From: Falsiroseomonas stagni DSM 19981
Lineage (GTDB): Bacteria > Pseudomonadota > Alphaproteobacteria > Acetobacterales > Acetobacteraceae
Assembly (NCBI RefSeq): GCF_900114315.1
Contig: NZ_FOSQ01000010.1
Location: 141,696-205,695, forward strand
Direction: 5' to 3'
Length of the DNA: 64,000 nt
This document shows, in pieces, positions 8,312 through 16,101 of this stretch. The translations under genes and the position numbers were made by a program. Position 1 is the stretch's first letter, and every line of letters starts with the position of its first letter. The notes under the pieces were generated by a model. The model saw only the letters and a list, made by a program, of their open reading frames with translations. It was not told the DNA's origin and ran no database searches.

Positions 8312-9438
8312 GATGGGGTCACTCCCTCGAAGAGGTGCGGCACGAAGCGGCTGCTGTCCCGCGTGATGGGCGTCGCATCCTCCCGGATGCCGATCCCGCA
8401 GGCGCGCCCCGCGATGATCCAGGACCCGATCACGGGGTAGCGGCCATCGAAGCAGGGCAGTTCGGCATATTCCTGCCAGAGGCGCGGCTGCGCGGCATAG
8501 GGGCCCGGCGTCTCGATCCCCGGCGCGGTGATGTTCGCACCCTCCCGCCCCCAGAGCGGCTTGGACAGTTCCGGCCCGCCGGTCTTCCCGGGTTCGAGAA
8601 AGGCCGGCAGCAGGTTGGGGTGGTCCGGGAACAGGTACCAGAGCAGGGAGAGAAACGCCTTGGAGGCGGGGATGAGGCGCCAGCAGGGCTCGATCCAGCG
8701 AGTCGGCGCGGTGGCGATGTTGGCGGCGAAGGGCTCCGCCAGCAGCCAGTCCCAGGGGTAGAGCTTGAAGATCGCGGCGATCTCCCGCTCCTCCATGTCC
8801 CGGAAGCGGCCGCGGCCCCAGCCGATCTCGTCCATGAACAGGAAGGGCGCCTCGATCCCCGCCTGGATGGCGGTGTCGCGGAGGTAGTCGATAGTGCCGC
8901 GATCCTCCGCGTGGTTCCGCACGCAGGCGAAATGCACGCGCGCCGGCAGGTCCATGGTCGGCCAGGCGGCGATCAGCGCCTCATGGATCGAATTGAACTG
9001 GTCAGCGGGGCGGGGCTCGCCCTCGCTCAGGCATTGCAGCCATTCCCACTGGATGACGCTGGCCTCGAACAGCGCGGTCGGCGTGTCGGCGTTGTATTCC
9101 AGCAGCTTCGGCGCCCCGGTGCCGTCCCAGCGCAGGTCGAGCCGCCCGTAGAGAGAGGGTTCCCGCTTCTCCCAGGATTTCTCCACCAGCGGCCAGGCGC
9201 CGGCGGGAATGCCGAGCGGGCCGTGCATGCCGTGTCGCACGGCATAATCCACCGCCTCCCGGCACCGCGCCTCGATCTCCACCGTCGCATCGTCCAGCGT
9301 GTCGATCGCGGCGCTTGTGAAGCGGTAGCAGGCGGTCTCGTCCCAATAGGGCTCGCCGGCGATTTCCGCGAAGGCGAAGCCGAGCCGCGCGGCGCGTTCC
9401 CGCAGGTCCGGCCGCGGGGCCATCGAGACGCGCTGCAC
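8308..9438 (-). CDS. Glutathionylspermidine synthase-like ATP-grasp enzyme (YjfC/YgiC family)
   Basis: A 376-residue member of the glutathionylspermidine synthase preATP-grasp/ATP-grasp family, lacking the amidase domain of Gsp. Recognisable segments are GEPYWDETACYRF near the N-terminus, LRWDGTGAPKLLEYNADTP (ATP-grasp/substrate region, around 103-121), and the C-terminal KPLWGREGANI and YPVIGSWIIAGRACGIGIRED motifs. GTG at 9438 is chosen because the N-terminus then aligns with E. coli YjfC-type proteins; an ATG 15 bases later is possible. By family it would form a peptide or amide bond on an unknown acceptor; the E. coli homologues do not appear to make glutathionylspermidine. Confidence 0.88.
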   Translation of the reverse strand: MQRVSMAPRPDLRERAARLGFAFAEIAGEPYWDETACYRFTSAAIDTLDDATVEIEARCREAVDYAVRHGMHGPLGIPAGAWPLVEKSWEKREPSLYGRLDLRWDGTGAPKLLEYNADTPTALFEASVIQWEWLQCLSEGEPRPADQFNSIHEALIAAWPTMDLPARVHFACVRNHAEDRGTIDYLRDTAIQAGIEAPFLFMDEIGWGRGRFRDMEEREIAAIFKLYPWDWLLAEPFAANIATAPTRWIEPCWRLIPASKAFLSLLWYLFPDHPNLLPAFLEPGKTGGPELSKPLWGREGANITAPGIETPGPYAAQPRLWQEYAELPCFDGRYPVIGSWIIAGRACGIGIREDATPITRDSSRFVPHLFEGVTPS

Positions 9439-9440
9439 GC

Positions 9441-9728
9441 TCAGCCGCCGCCCGAGGAGGAGGAGCCCCCGAAGCCGCTGCGGGCGGAGGAACCGCCATG
9501 GCTGACGCTATCGGTGGCGGAGGAGGTCCGGCCGCTGAACCAGGAGCGGGAGAAGGAGGAGGAGGAACGCGACGTGCTGCGCTGGCAGATCTGCTCCGCG
9601 TTGGGGCGCAGTTCCGCCCGCGCCCGCGCGCATTCCTGGGCGCGGGCATCATCGTCGCCGCAGGCTGCGAGCAGGGTGGTCACACCGCCCCCGAGGAGCA
9701 CCAGGCGCAGGGCTTTGGTTCGTCTCAC
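9441..9728 (-). CDS. Small Ser/Gly-rich lipoprotein, DUF1190 (YgiB/YjfM)-like
   Basis: A 95-residue protein starting at GTG. The N-terminus is a lipoprotein signal (lipobox ending LLAAC, Cys23), and the C-terminal half is Ser/Arg/Gly-rich and ends in GFGGSSSSGGG. A lipoprotein with such a tail, placed directly beside YjfC and DUF350 genes, matches the DUF1190 protein of the E. coli yjf/ygi loci, although it is shorter; the assignment rests on context and composition more than on conserved residues. It is the first gene of a four-gene coupled set that runs into the DUF2075 helicase gene. Confidence 0.65.
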   Translation of the reverse strand: MRRTKALRLVLLGGGVTTLLAACGDDDARAQECARARAELRPNAEQICQRSTSRSSSSFSRSWFSGRTSSATDSVSHGGSSARSGFGGSSSSGGG

Positions 9729-9773
9729 GCGGGGAGCGTAACAGCGCCCCGCGCCGCTGGCGAAGCCTTTCCG

Positions 9774-10658
9774 CTACCGCCGCGACGGCCTCCGGGCAGG
9801 CCAGGTCGCCAGCAGCATGCTGCCCGTCAACAGAACAAAACCCGCGGCATGGGTGGCGGTGAAGGCCTCTCCCAGGAAGAAGATGGCGACGAGGGCGGAG
9901 GTCGCGGGCAGGAAGGCCGTGAAGACGCCGGCGATGCCCGCCGGTGCGCGTCTGATGCCCTGGTACCAGAGCAGGAGGCACAGGACAGAAGCCGTCAGAG
10001 AATGGAAGACCAGCAGCCCCGCCGTCGCGGGTTCCGTCAGCGCCACCACGGCGCCCGCCACCGGGATGCAGAAGGGCAGCAGCATCAGCGCGGAGAACAC
10101 CTGCATCCAGAGGCTGGCGGTGACGACCGGCGCATGGCCCGCCAGGCGCTTGGCGAGCAGCACATAGAGCGCTTCCCCGCACACGCCGCCGAAGACGAGG
10201 AGATTGCCGATCACGCTGCCATGCGCGCCATCGCTGCCGAGCCGCGCCAGCGTGATCGCCGCCATGCCGAAGGCGGCCAGCGCCACCGCCGCCCATTGCC
10301 GCGGCGGCAGCCTTTCCCGCAGCCACAAGGCGCTGCCGATGGCGACGACGGCGGGCAGCGTCGCCAGCACGAGCCCCGCTTCCAGCGCCGTGGTCAGCCG
10401 GAGGCCGGCCAGCAGCCCCGCATTGTAGATGACCGTGCCGAAGAAGGCCTGGAGTGCCAGGTTCCACAGGCCGCGCCGCTGGATGCGCGGCAGGCCCTCC
10501 ATGGCTTTCGCCAGCGGCCACAGCACCAGCACGGCCAGCGCGCAGCGCAGGCCCGCGATCATGGGGATGGGCAGGTCCGCCGCCAGCAGCTTCGCCACGC
10601 CCACATTGGCGCCGACGAACGCCATGGACAGCGCCAGCTGGAAATAGGCGAGGAGCAC
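9774..10658 (-). CDS. EamA/DMT-family transporter
   Basis: A 294-residue protein of ten hydrophobic helices arranged as two EamA repeats (about 1-140 and 145-285). The N-terminus LLAYFQLALSMAFVGANVGVAKLL and the second-repeat glutamate-rich helix (FFLGEAFTATHAAGF) are typical of drug/metabolite exporters related to RhaT/YdcZ. The substrate is unknown. It lies alone between the DUF1190-like lipoprotein gene and the COG3146 gene, all on the minus strand. Confidence 0.9.
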   Translation of the reverse strand: MLLAYFQLALSMAFVGANVGVAKLLAADLPIPMIAGLRCALAVLVLWPLAKAMEGLPRIQRRGLWNLALQAFFGTVIYNAGLLAGLRLTTALEAGLVLATLPAVVAIGSALWLRERLPPRQWAAVALAAFGMAAITLARLGSDGAHGSVIGNLLVFGGVCGEALYVLLAKRLAGHAPVVTASLWMQVFSALMLLPFCIPVAGAVVALTEPATAGLLVFHSLTASVLCLLLWYQGIRRAPAGIAGVFTAFLPATSALVAIFFLGEAFTATHAAGFVLLTGSMLLATWPARRPSRR

Positions 10659-10703
10659 GGGGCGGAGCCTACACCCGTTCGAGGGGTTCCTAGAAGCCGC
10701 CGC

Positions 10704-11867
10704 TCAGCCTTCGCCATCCCTCTTGAAGGGCGACATTTCCGCGAGTGCCCCGATCTCCCGCATCATCGCGGGGCGTTCCTGGGCCAGGAAATCATCCACC
10801 GCGCGGCGCAACCCGCGATGTTCGATCCAATGCGCGGAATAGGTCGGCACGGGCAGGTAGCCGCGCTGGATCTTGTGCTCGCCCTGGGCGCCGGCCTCCA
10901 CGCGGGGCAGCTTGTGCTCGATGGCGAAATCGATGGCGCGGTAGTAGCAGAGCTCGAAATGCAGGAAGGGGGCGTCCACCAGGCAGCCCCAGTTGCGGCC
11001 ATACAGCGCATCCTGCCCCAGCAGGTTCAGCGCGCCGGCGACGGGTTCCCCATCCTGCTCCGCCACCATCAGCACGACCCTGTCGCCGAGCCTTTCGCCC
11101 AGCAGCGGCCAGAAGGATTTTTTCAAGTACGCGCTGCGGCCCCATTTCTTGTCGGAGGTGGAGACGTAGAAACGATGAAACGCCTCCCAGTGCCGGGGCG
11201 TGATCTCATGCCCGCGCAGGGTCTTGCAGACGAAGCCGGAGGCTTCGGCATCGCGCCGCTCCCGCTTGATCTGCTTCCGCTTGCGGGATGCCAGCGCGGC
11301 CAGGAAGTCGTCGAAGGTCCCGTAGCCCGCATTGGTCCAGTGGAACTGCGTGCCGATGCGTTGCAGCCAGCCCGCCTGGCCCAGCGCCTCCCACTCCCGC
11401 GCCTCGCAGAAGGTGACGTGGATGGAGGAGAGGTCGAGCTGCCCGCAGGCCTGCACCAGCCCCTGGGCCAGCGCCTCCACCCCGATCCCCGCGCCTTCGC
11501 GAACCAGCAGCCGCGGGCCGGGCACCGGGCTGAAGGGGGCGGCCACCTGGAGCTTCGGATAGTAGCGGCCGCCCGCACGCTCGAAGGCATCCGCCCAGCC
11601 ATGGTCGAAGACGTACTCGCCCTGGCTGTGCGTCTTCGCATACATCGGCGCGCAGGCCAGCAGCCGCCCGCCATCGTCGCGCAGCGCCGCATGCTGCGGC
11701 AGCCACCCCGTCCGCGGCCCCACGCTGCCCGATTCCTCCAGCGCGAGGAGGAAGGCGTGGCTGACGAAGGGATTCCCCGGCCCCGCGCAGGCATCCCAGT
11801 CCGGCGCGGGGATGTCCGCGATGGAGGGATGGAGCGAAAGGCTCAGGGATGGCGCCGTGTCGGGCAT
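10704..11867 (-). CDS. FemAB-like/COG3146 GNAT-fold protein
   Basis: A 387-residue protein of the Pfam 'peptidogalycan biosynthesis/recognition' family (COG3146). The family pattern is visible: NPFVSHAFLLALEESGSVG near the N-terminus, the central FDHGWADAFERAGGRYYPKLQVAAPFSP-type region (split here by family variation), the basic RKRKQIKRERR stretch, and a C-terminal acetyltransferase-like half (VVLMVAEQDGEPVAGALNLLG, YGRNWGC, LHFELCYYRAIDFAI). By analogy with FemAB-like GNATs it should transfer an acyl or aminoacyl group, but no substrate is known. It is followed downstream by the EamA gene and preceded by ridA. Confidence 0.88.
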   Translation of the reverse strand: MPDTAPSLSLSLHPSIADIPAPDWDACAGPGNPFVSHAFLLALEESGSVGPRTGWLPQHAALRDDGGRLLACAPMYAKTHSQGEYVFDHGWADAFERAGGRYYPKLQVAAPFSPVPGPRLLVREGAGIGVEALAQGLVQACGQLDLSSIHVTFCEAREWEALGQAGWLQRIGTQFHWTNAGYGTFDDFLAALASRKRKQIKRERRDAEASGFVCKTLRGHEITPRHWEAFHRFYVSTSDKKWGRSAYLKKSFWPLLGERLGDRVVLMVAEQDGEPVAGALNLLGQDALYGRNWGCLVDAPFLHFELCYYRAIDFAIEHKLPRVEAGAQGEHKIQRGYLPVPTYSAHWIEHRGLRRAVDDFLAQERPAMMREIGALAEMSPFKRDGEG

Positions 11868-11909
11868 GCGACTCCAGTTTGGGGCGGGGTGGCGATGCTC
11901 AAGACGGCC

Positions 11910-12377
11910 TCAGGCGATCTCGAACATCCCTTCCACTTCCACCGCGGCATCGGCGGGCAGGGACGGCACGCCGATGGTGGTGCGCGCATGGCGCCCGGCT
12001 TCCCCGAACACGGCGACCGCCAGGTCGGAAGCGCCGTTCATCACCACCGCGTGCTGCGTGAAGTCCGGCCCCGCCGCGATGAAGCCGCCGAGGCGCACCA
12101 CGCGCTTCACGCGATCCAGGTCCCCGCCGCAGGCGGCCTTCACCTGCGCCACCAGGTTGATGAAGCAGACCCGCGCCGCTTCCTGCCCCTGTTCGATGGA
12201 AACGCCAGCGCCGACCTTGCCGGTGAAGGCGACCTTGCCATCCACGAAGGGGATCTGGCCGGAGACGACCAGCAGATTCCCCACGATGTTGTAGGCGATG
12301 TAGTTCGCCACCGGCGCGGCCGGCACCGGCAGCGTGATGCCGAGCTTCGCGAGGTTGCCTTCGATCGTTCCAGCCAT
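11910..12377 (-). CDS. RidA-family protein (YjgF/YER057c/UK114)
   Basis: A 155-residue Rid protein. The C-terminal family signature is present: HARTTIGVPSLPADAAVEVEGMFEIA, with the Arg that binds the imine substrate's carboxylate and the LP-x-x-A-x-VE-E strand. RidA hydrolyses reactive enamine/imine intermediates released by PLP enzymes. The 20-30-residue-longer N-terminus places it in the longer RidA subgroup often annotated simply 'RidA family protein'. It lies downstream of the ribonucleotide reductase-like gene on the same strand (54 bases apart). Confidence 0.92.
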   Translation of the reverse strand: MAGTIEGNLAKLGITLPVPAAPVANYIAYNIVGNLLVVSGQIPFVDGKVAFTGKVGAGVSIEQGQEAARVCFINLVAQVKAACGGDLDRVKRVVRLGGFIAAGPDFTQHAVVMNGASDLAVAVFGEAGRHARTTIGVPSLPADAAVEVEGMFEIA

Positions 12378-12431
12378 GGCGCGGTCTCCGTTCTTGCCGG
12401 GCGGGAGACTGCGTCGGCTGGGCGGAAAACG

Positions 12432-13964
12432 CTACCCGACCAGCTTGAACTGCCGGCGGCGCGTGCGCGGCGCCGGGGAGGCCGGCAGGTCCATCGGAAG
12501 CAGCGGCGCCTGTTCGGCGGCATGCCCCGTGGCATCGGGCGCGCAATCCTCTTCCGAGGGATCGGCCAGGTCGCGCCGGCCGAGATAGTCCAGCGCCAGC
12601 CGCCGGAAGGCCCAGTCGAGCACCGAGGTCGCGCGGCGGATCGCCGGGTCGCCCTCCACCGCGCCGGCGGGGCCGAAGCGGGTATAGGCGTGGGCCTCCA
12701 CGTAATGGTCCAGCGCCACGCCGTACTGCAGCCCGATGGAGACGGAATGCAGCATCGCATCCATCAGGCTGCGATAGGCCGCACCTTCCTTGGTCAGCGC
12801 GATCGAGACCTCGGACAGCTTGCCGGCGCCGTCCTCCGTGGTGCGGAGCACGACCTTGTGGCCGCCGACCGAGACGCGCCAAACGCTGCCGCCCGGCCGC
12901 GTCGGCAGCCCGGTGGCGCGGGCGGGCAGGGGCGCGGGGGCGCTGGCCGGCGCGGCGCTGGCGAGCGGCATCGGCGGCGCGACATGCAGGAAGGGCGCGA
13001 TGGCCTGCGCCATGGCGATCCAGGTCGAATCGGGGGCGGGGGCGAGGAGGCGCTCGGCCTCCGCCCGGCCGAGGCGGAGCGCGGCGCGGGTCGGCACCTC
13101 CGCCACCCAGCCCTCGCGGTCCAGCGACAGGCGCGTCGGCCCACTGGCCGGGGCCAGGCCGCCGATCTCCGCGCCCAGCAGGCGTTCCACCGCATCCGGG
13201 GCGGCGAGGGCGACCAGCGCCTGGTGCCGCAGGCCGAGGCTGCCGGCCGCTTCATCGAGCGCGGCGCGGGCGGCGGCGGCCAGGCCCGGCACGACGGTCG
13301 CTTCGGGCGGGGAGGGGGCGATCAGCGCCACCGGCTCCCGCGCGCCAAGGCGCTCCGCGATCCGGCCCGACTCGGCCTCTGCCGCGCCGCGGGTCAGGGC
13401 GGCGATGGCGGCGCCGACGGCGCGGGCCTCCGCGGAATCATAGGAAAGGCCCAGGCCCGCCAGCAGGCCGGCGAGGTCGGCGAAGCCGATCGACAGGCGG
13501 GGCGACTTCGCGCCCGTCCAGATGTCCAGCATCCGGACGCCGACCGCGACGGCGGCGGCATAGGCGCCGGCATCGAAGCCGCCTTCCGCATCCAGGAAGG
13601 CCGGCAGGTTCAGCACGAAGCGGCTGGCGGAGCGGGCATCGCCGCGCCAGATGGCGAGCCCCGGCGCCGCCGCGCGCGCCAGAAGCAGGCCGCGCAGCGC
13701 ATGGGCCATGCGATCCCCTTCCGCCGCATCGGCCAGGATGCCGAGCTGGCGGCCGCGGGTGACGAGGGGCGCGATCCAGCCCTCCGCCAGGCGGGGCAGG
13801 GCGACCGGGGCGTGGCCCGGGGCGATGGCGGCAATGGCCTCCGCCGCTTCCTCATCCCAGGAGACGGGGAGGGCGACGGCGCGGGGCTTCGAATCCGGGT
13901 CCGGCGCGGCGCGGGTGCGCCACAGAGCCATTCCGTCCCAGATCGTCCCGGCCAAGCTTGTCAT
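12432..13964 (-). CDS. TSCPD-domain protein: degenerate class II ribonucleotide reductase (NrdJ) paralogue
   Basis: A 510-residue protein. Residues about 360-465 match the C-terminal TSCPD domain of adenosylcobalamin-dependent NrdJ: GHKVVLRT, LTKEGAAYRSLMDAM, SIGLQYGVALDHYVEA, TRFGPAGAVEGD and ATSVLDWAFRRLALDYLGR. The first 270 residues keep weak barrel landmarks (LNLPAFLDAEGGFD, GLSYDSAEARAVGAAIAALT, VALIAPSPP). The active-site Cys/Glu region and redox cysteines are absent; the only Cys is near residue 474. It cannot be a working reductase. It could be an accessory or regulator of NrdJ, or a relic under selection. The intact length and open frame argue against a recent pseudogene. Confidence 0.8.
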   Translation of the reverse strand: MTSLAGTIWDGMALWRTRAAPDPDSKPRAVALPVSWDEEAAEAIAAIAPGHAPVALPRLAEGWIAPLVTRGRQLGILADAAEGDRMAHALRGLLLARAAAPGLAIWRGDARSASRFVLNLPAFLDAEGGFDAGAYAAAVAVGVRMLDIWTGAKSPRLSIGFADLAGLLAGLGLSYDSAEARAVGAAIAALTRGAAEAESGRIAERLGAREPVALIAPSPPEATVVPGLAAAARAALDEAAGSLGLRHQALVALAAPDAVERLLGAEIGGLAPASGPTRLSLDREGWVAEVPTRAALRLGRAEAERLLAPAPDSTWIAMAQAIAPFLHVAPPMPLASAAPASAPAPLPARATGLPTRPGGSVWRVSVGGHKVVLRTTEDGAGKLSEVSIALTKEGAAYRSLMDAMLHSVSIGLQYGVALDHYVEAHAYTRFGPAGAVEGDPAIRRATSVLDWAFRRLALDYLGRRDLADPSEEDCAPDATGHAAEQAPLLPMDLPASPAPRTRRRQFKLVG

Positions 13965-14013
13965 ACCGCCACCTTAGGGGCCCTCGGGCCGGGACGGAAG
14001 CCGTATGTGGTGG

Positions 14014-14037
14014 TGTTGCGGCGCCGGAACCGCAACA
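14014..14037. repeat. Inverted repeat between the NrdJ-like gene and the NDUFA12 gene
   Basis: TGTTGCGG and CCGCAACA form a perfect 8-bp inverted repeat with an 8-base spacer. It lies in the 214-bp divergent promoter region, 50 bases from the NrdJ-like start. It is a candidate operator or hairpin. No NrdR box or cobalamin riboswitch core is seen here. Confidence 0.5.
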
Positions 14038-14178
14038 TCCTGTGGACAGAATCGGTGACACGCATCGGCTCCGCGGATTTTGCGCGGCGGGCCCCATTGT
14101 GCGAAACTGCCGACGTCCGCACATGGCGGGCCGGCCTCCCCCAGGCCGTCCCCCCTTGGGCCGCTGCGAGGATCTCCG

Positions 14179-14535
14179 ATGTCGGTGCTGCTGCGCCTCA
14201 CCTCCGCCCTGTCCGGCCGCAAGATCGGCACGGACCGCTTCGGCAACGCCTATTACGAGTCCAAGGCCGATTACCGTGCCTATGGCCGCAAGCGCCGCTG
14301 GGTGCTGTTCGCCGGTGCGGCGGAAGCCACCAAGGTGCCGCCGGAATGGCATGGCTGGCTGCATCACACCGCGCCGGCGCCGCTGCCGGAGACGAAGCGC
14401 CATGCCTGGATGCTGGACCACCAGCCCAACCAGACCGGCACGGCCAATGCCTATCGCCCCGCCGGGCACGACTATGCCGGTGGCCGCCGCGCCGTGACGA
14501 CCGGCGACTACGAGGCATGGACCCCCGGCACCTGA
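14179..14535 (+). CDS. NADH:ubiquinone oxidoreductase subunit NDUFA12 family protein
   Basis: A 118-residue protein homologous to the complex I accessory subunit NDUFA12 (B17.2). Family marks are the GTDRFGNAYYESK, RRWVLFAG, EASKVPPEWHGWLHH-like (here EATKVPPEWHGWLHH) and the C-terminal YEAWTPGT. The start ATG at 14179 follows GAGGAT by 5 bases; an upstream in-frame ATG would add a Pro-rich leader not found in the family. It heads a plus-strand run with mlaD and DUF2155 that is conserved in alphaproteobacteria. Confidence 0.93.
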   Translation: MSVLLRLTSALSGRKIGTDRFGNAYYESKADYRAYGRKRRWVLFAGAAEATKVPPEWHGWLHHTAPAPLPETKRHAWMLDHQPNQTGTANAYRPAGHDYAGGRRAVTTGDYEAWTPGT

Positions 14536-14563
14536 TGCGGGACCGCAGGCAGGACCCCTCCGC

Positions 14564-15088
14564 ATGAAGGGCCGTTCGATCGCCGAGGTCATGGCCGGCG
14601 CCGTGGTGCTGCTGGTGGCCGCCGGCTTCCTTCTCTTCGCCGTCACCAATAGCGGCCGGACGACCATGTCCGGGCCGGCGCTGACGCTGACCGCCAAGTT
14701 CGACCGGATCGACGGGCTGGCCCCCGGGGCGGATGTGCGCATCGCCGGCGTGAAGGTGGGCTCCATCACCGGCCAACGGATCGATCCGCAGAGCTTCCTG
14801 GCCGTGCTGACCATGCGCATCGATGGCAGCCTGCGCATCCCCTCCGACAGCTCCGCGGAGATCGCGAGCGAGGGGCTGCTGGGCGGGCGCTTCGTCTCCC
14901 TGGTGCCGGGCGGGTCGGAGCGGATGCTGCGGGACGGGGGGGAGATCACCATCACCCAATCCGCGATCAGCCTGGAAAGCCTGCTGGGACGATTCATCTT
15001 CTCCATGACCCAGGGGTCCTCCTCCTCCCCGGGCGCCCAGTCCCCTGGGGCACAGGCACCGGAAGGCGCCGCCACGCCCCGGCCATGA
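14564..15088 (+). CDS. mlaD: MlaD, substrate-binding protein of the Mla phospholipid transporter
   Basis: A 174-residue MCE-domain protein. One N-terminal transmembrane helix (about 8-28) anchors it in the inner membrane. The MCE domain follows (LTAKFDRIDGLAPGADVRIAG through GLLGGRFVSLVPGG, about 40-120), with the conserved VRIAGVKVGSI. MlaD hexamers bind phospholipids as part of MlaFEDB, which maintains outer-membrane lipid asymmetry. The other mla genes are not in this window; location between NDUFA12 and DUF2155 genes is the usual alphaproteobacterial arrangement. The stop overlaps the start of the next small gene by four bases. Confidence 0.95.
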   Translation: MKGRSIAEVMAGAVVLLVAAGFLLFAVTNSGRTTMSGPALTLTAKFDRIDGLAPGADVRIAGVKVGSITGQRIDPQSFLAVLTMRIDGSLRIPSDSSAEIASEGLLGGRFVSLVPGGSERMLRDGGEITITQSAISLESLLGRFIFSMTQGSSSSPGAQSPGAQAPEGAATPRP

Positions 15089-15309
15089 CCACGCCACTCG
15101 ACCCGCCCGCCGCCTGGCCGGGCGCCGATGGCGCGCCGCTGTCGTGCCGGGAGAAGCTGAAGGTGCTGGCGGAGAACCACCGGGAGGCCGCGCAGGTGCT
15201 GCGCGATGCCTTCGAGGATGCGGTACTGATGGGCGTGGACGAGGCCGCCATGCGGCGCATCCTGGCCGAGATGGTCGCCGCCCTGCCGAGCCCGAAGCGC
15301 GCCGCATGA
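15085..15309 (+). CDS. Small conserved hypothetical protein (74 residues)
   Basis: A 74-residue, mostly helical soluble protein with no recognised domain. It overlaps the mlaD stop (ATGA) and its own stop overlaps the DUF2155 start (ATGA), so it sits in a fully coupled mlaD - small gene - DUF2155 run, which supports a real gene. The mid-section KLKVLAENHREAAQVLRDAFEDAVLMG reads as two amphipathic helices. Function unknown. Confidence 0.7.
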   Translation: MTTPLDPPAAWPGADGAPLSCREKLKVLAENHREAAQVLRDAFEDAVLMGVDEAAMRRILAEMVAALPSPKRAA

Positions 15310-15680
15310 TCCGGACCGCCATCGTCGCCGCGATGCTGGCCTGCGGGCTGGCGATGCCCGCCGCCGCGCAGGAATGGCGGCCGCAGCGCATCGCGGTCCT
15401 CCAGGCGCTGGACAAGGTAACGGCGCGCGTCATCACGCTGCGCGCCACGCTGAACCAGCCGGAGCGCTTCGGCAGCCTGACCATCACCGTCCGGTCCTGC
15501 AACGCCCGCGCGCCGGATGAGGTGCCGGACGCCGCCGCCTGGCTGGAGATCACGGACAGCCGGGCGCCCGCCAATGGCGCGGCGGTCTTCCGCGGCTGGA
15601 TGTTCGCGGAAGCCCCCGGCGTGAACATGCTGGAACATCCGGTCTACGACATCCGCATCATGGAATGCCGCGCCAATTGA
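15306..15680 (+). CDS. DUF2155 family exported protein
   Basis: A 124-residue protein with a signal peptide (cleavage near AAA-QE, residue 21). The mature part has DUF2155 features: AVLQALDKVTARVITL, the single Cys in RSCNARAPDEVPD, AVFRGWMFAEAPGVNMLEHPVYDI and a final Cys in MECRAN. The two cysteines could form a disulfide in the periplasm. DUF2155 genes lie beside NDUFA12/mlaD and aat in alphaproteobacteria. The biochemical role is not known. Confidence 0.9.
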   Translation: MIRTAIVAAMLACGLAMPAAAQEWRPQRIAVLQALDKVTARVITLRATLNQPERFGSLTITVRSCNARAPDEVPDAAAWLEITDSRAPANGAAVFRGWMFAEAPGVNMLEHPVYDIRIMECRAN

Positions 15681-15708
15681 GGCGCCCCCCGGCCAGGATG
15701 GAGCGCGC

Positions 15709-16101
15709 ATGAACTTCCCCGATGCCGTCGCCAGCGCGCTGCGCAACTACGCGACCTTCGCCGGCCGGGCGCGGCGATCGGAGTTCTGGTTCTTCCAACT
15801 CTTCAGCATGCTGGCGCAGGTCATTGCCGGCATCATCGACGATGCGGCGACGGGCGGCGTGCTGGGCGCCGTCCTGGCGGTGGCGCTGCTGATCCCCTCC
15901 ATCTCCGTCGGCGCGCGGCGGCTGCATGATGATGGGCGCAGCGGCTGGTGGCAGTTGCTGATCCTCGTGCCGCTGATCGGCTGGATCATCCTGCTGATCT
16001 GGTACTGCCAGCATGGCGAGACCGGCCCGAACCGCTTCGGCCCCGACCCGCGCGCCGGCACCCTGCCGCCGGGCCAGCGCCCCTGGCCGGTCAACCGGTA
16101 G
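15709..16101 (+). CDS. DUF805 family membrane protein
   Basis: A 130-residue inner-membrane protein with DUF805 marks: FAGRARRSEFWFFQLF near the N-terminus, and IPSISVGARRLHDDGRSGWWQLLILVP, then WIILLIWYCQHGETGPNRFGPDP. Three or four hydrophobic helices. DUF805 function is unknown. It converges with aat; the two stop codons are directly adjacent (TAG then CTA on the plus strand), with no room for a terminator between them. Confidence 0.92.
   Translation: MNFPDAVASALRNYATFAGRARRSEFWFFQLFSMLAQVIAGIIDDAATGGVLGAVLAVALLIPSISVGARRLHDDGRSGWWQLLILVPLIGWIILLIWYCQHGETGPNRFGPDPRAGTLPPGQRPWPVNR

Noticed and set aside
9498..14567. A 1689-codon open frame on the plus strand running antisense to the DMT, COG3146, RidA and NrdJ-like genes.
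   Set aside because: High GC lowers stop frequency in the opposite frame. The reading has no domain pattern and is dense in Arg/Gln/His/Gly, and the minus-strand genes are clearly real.
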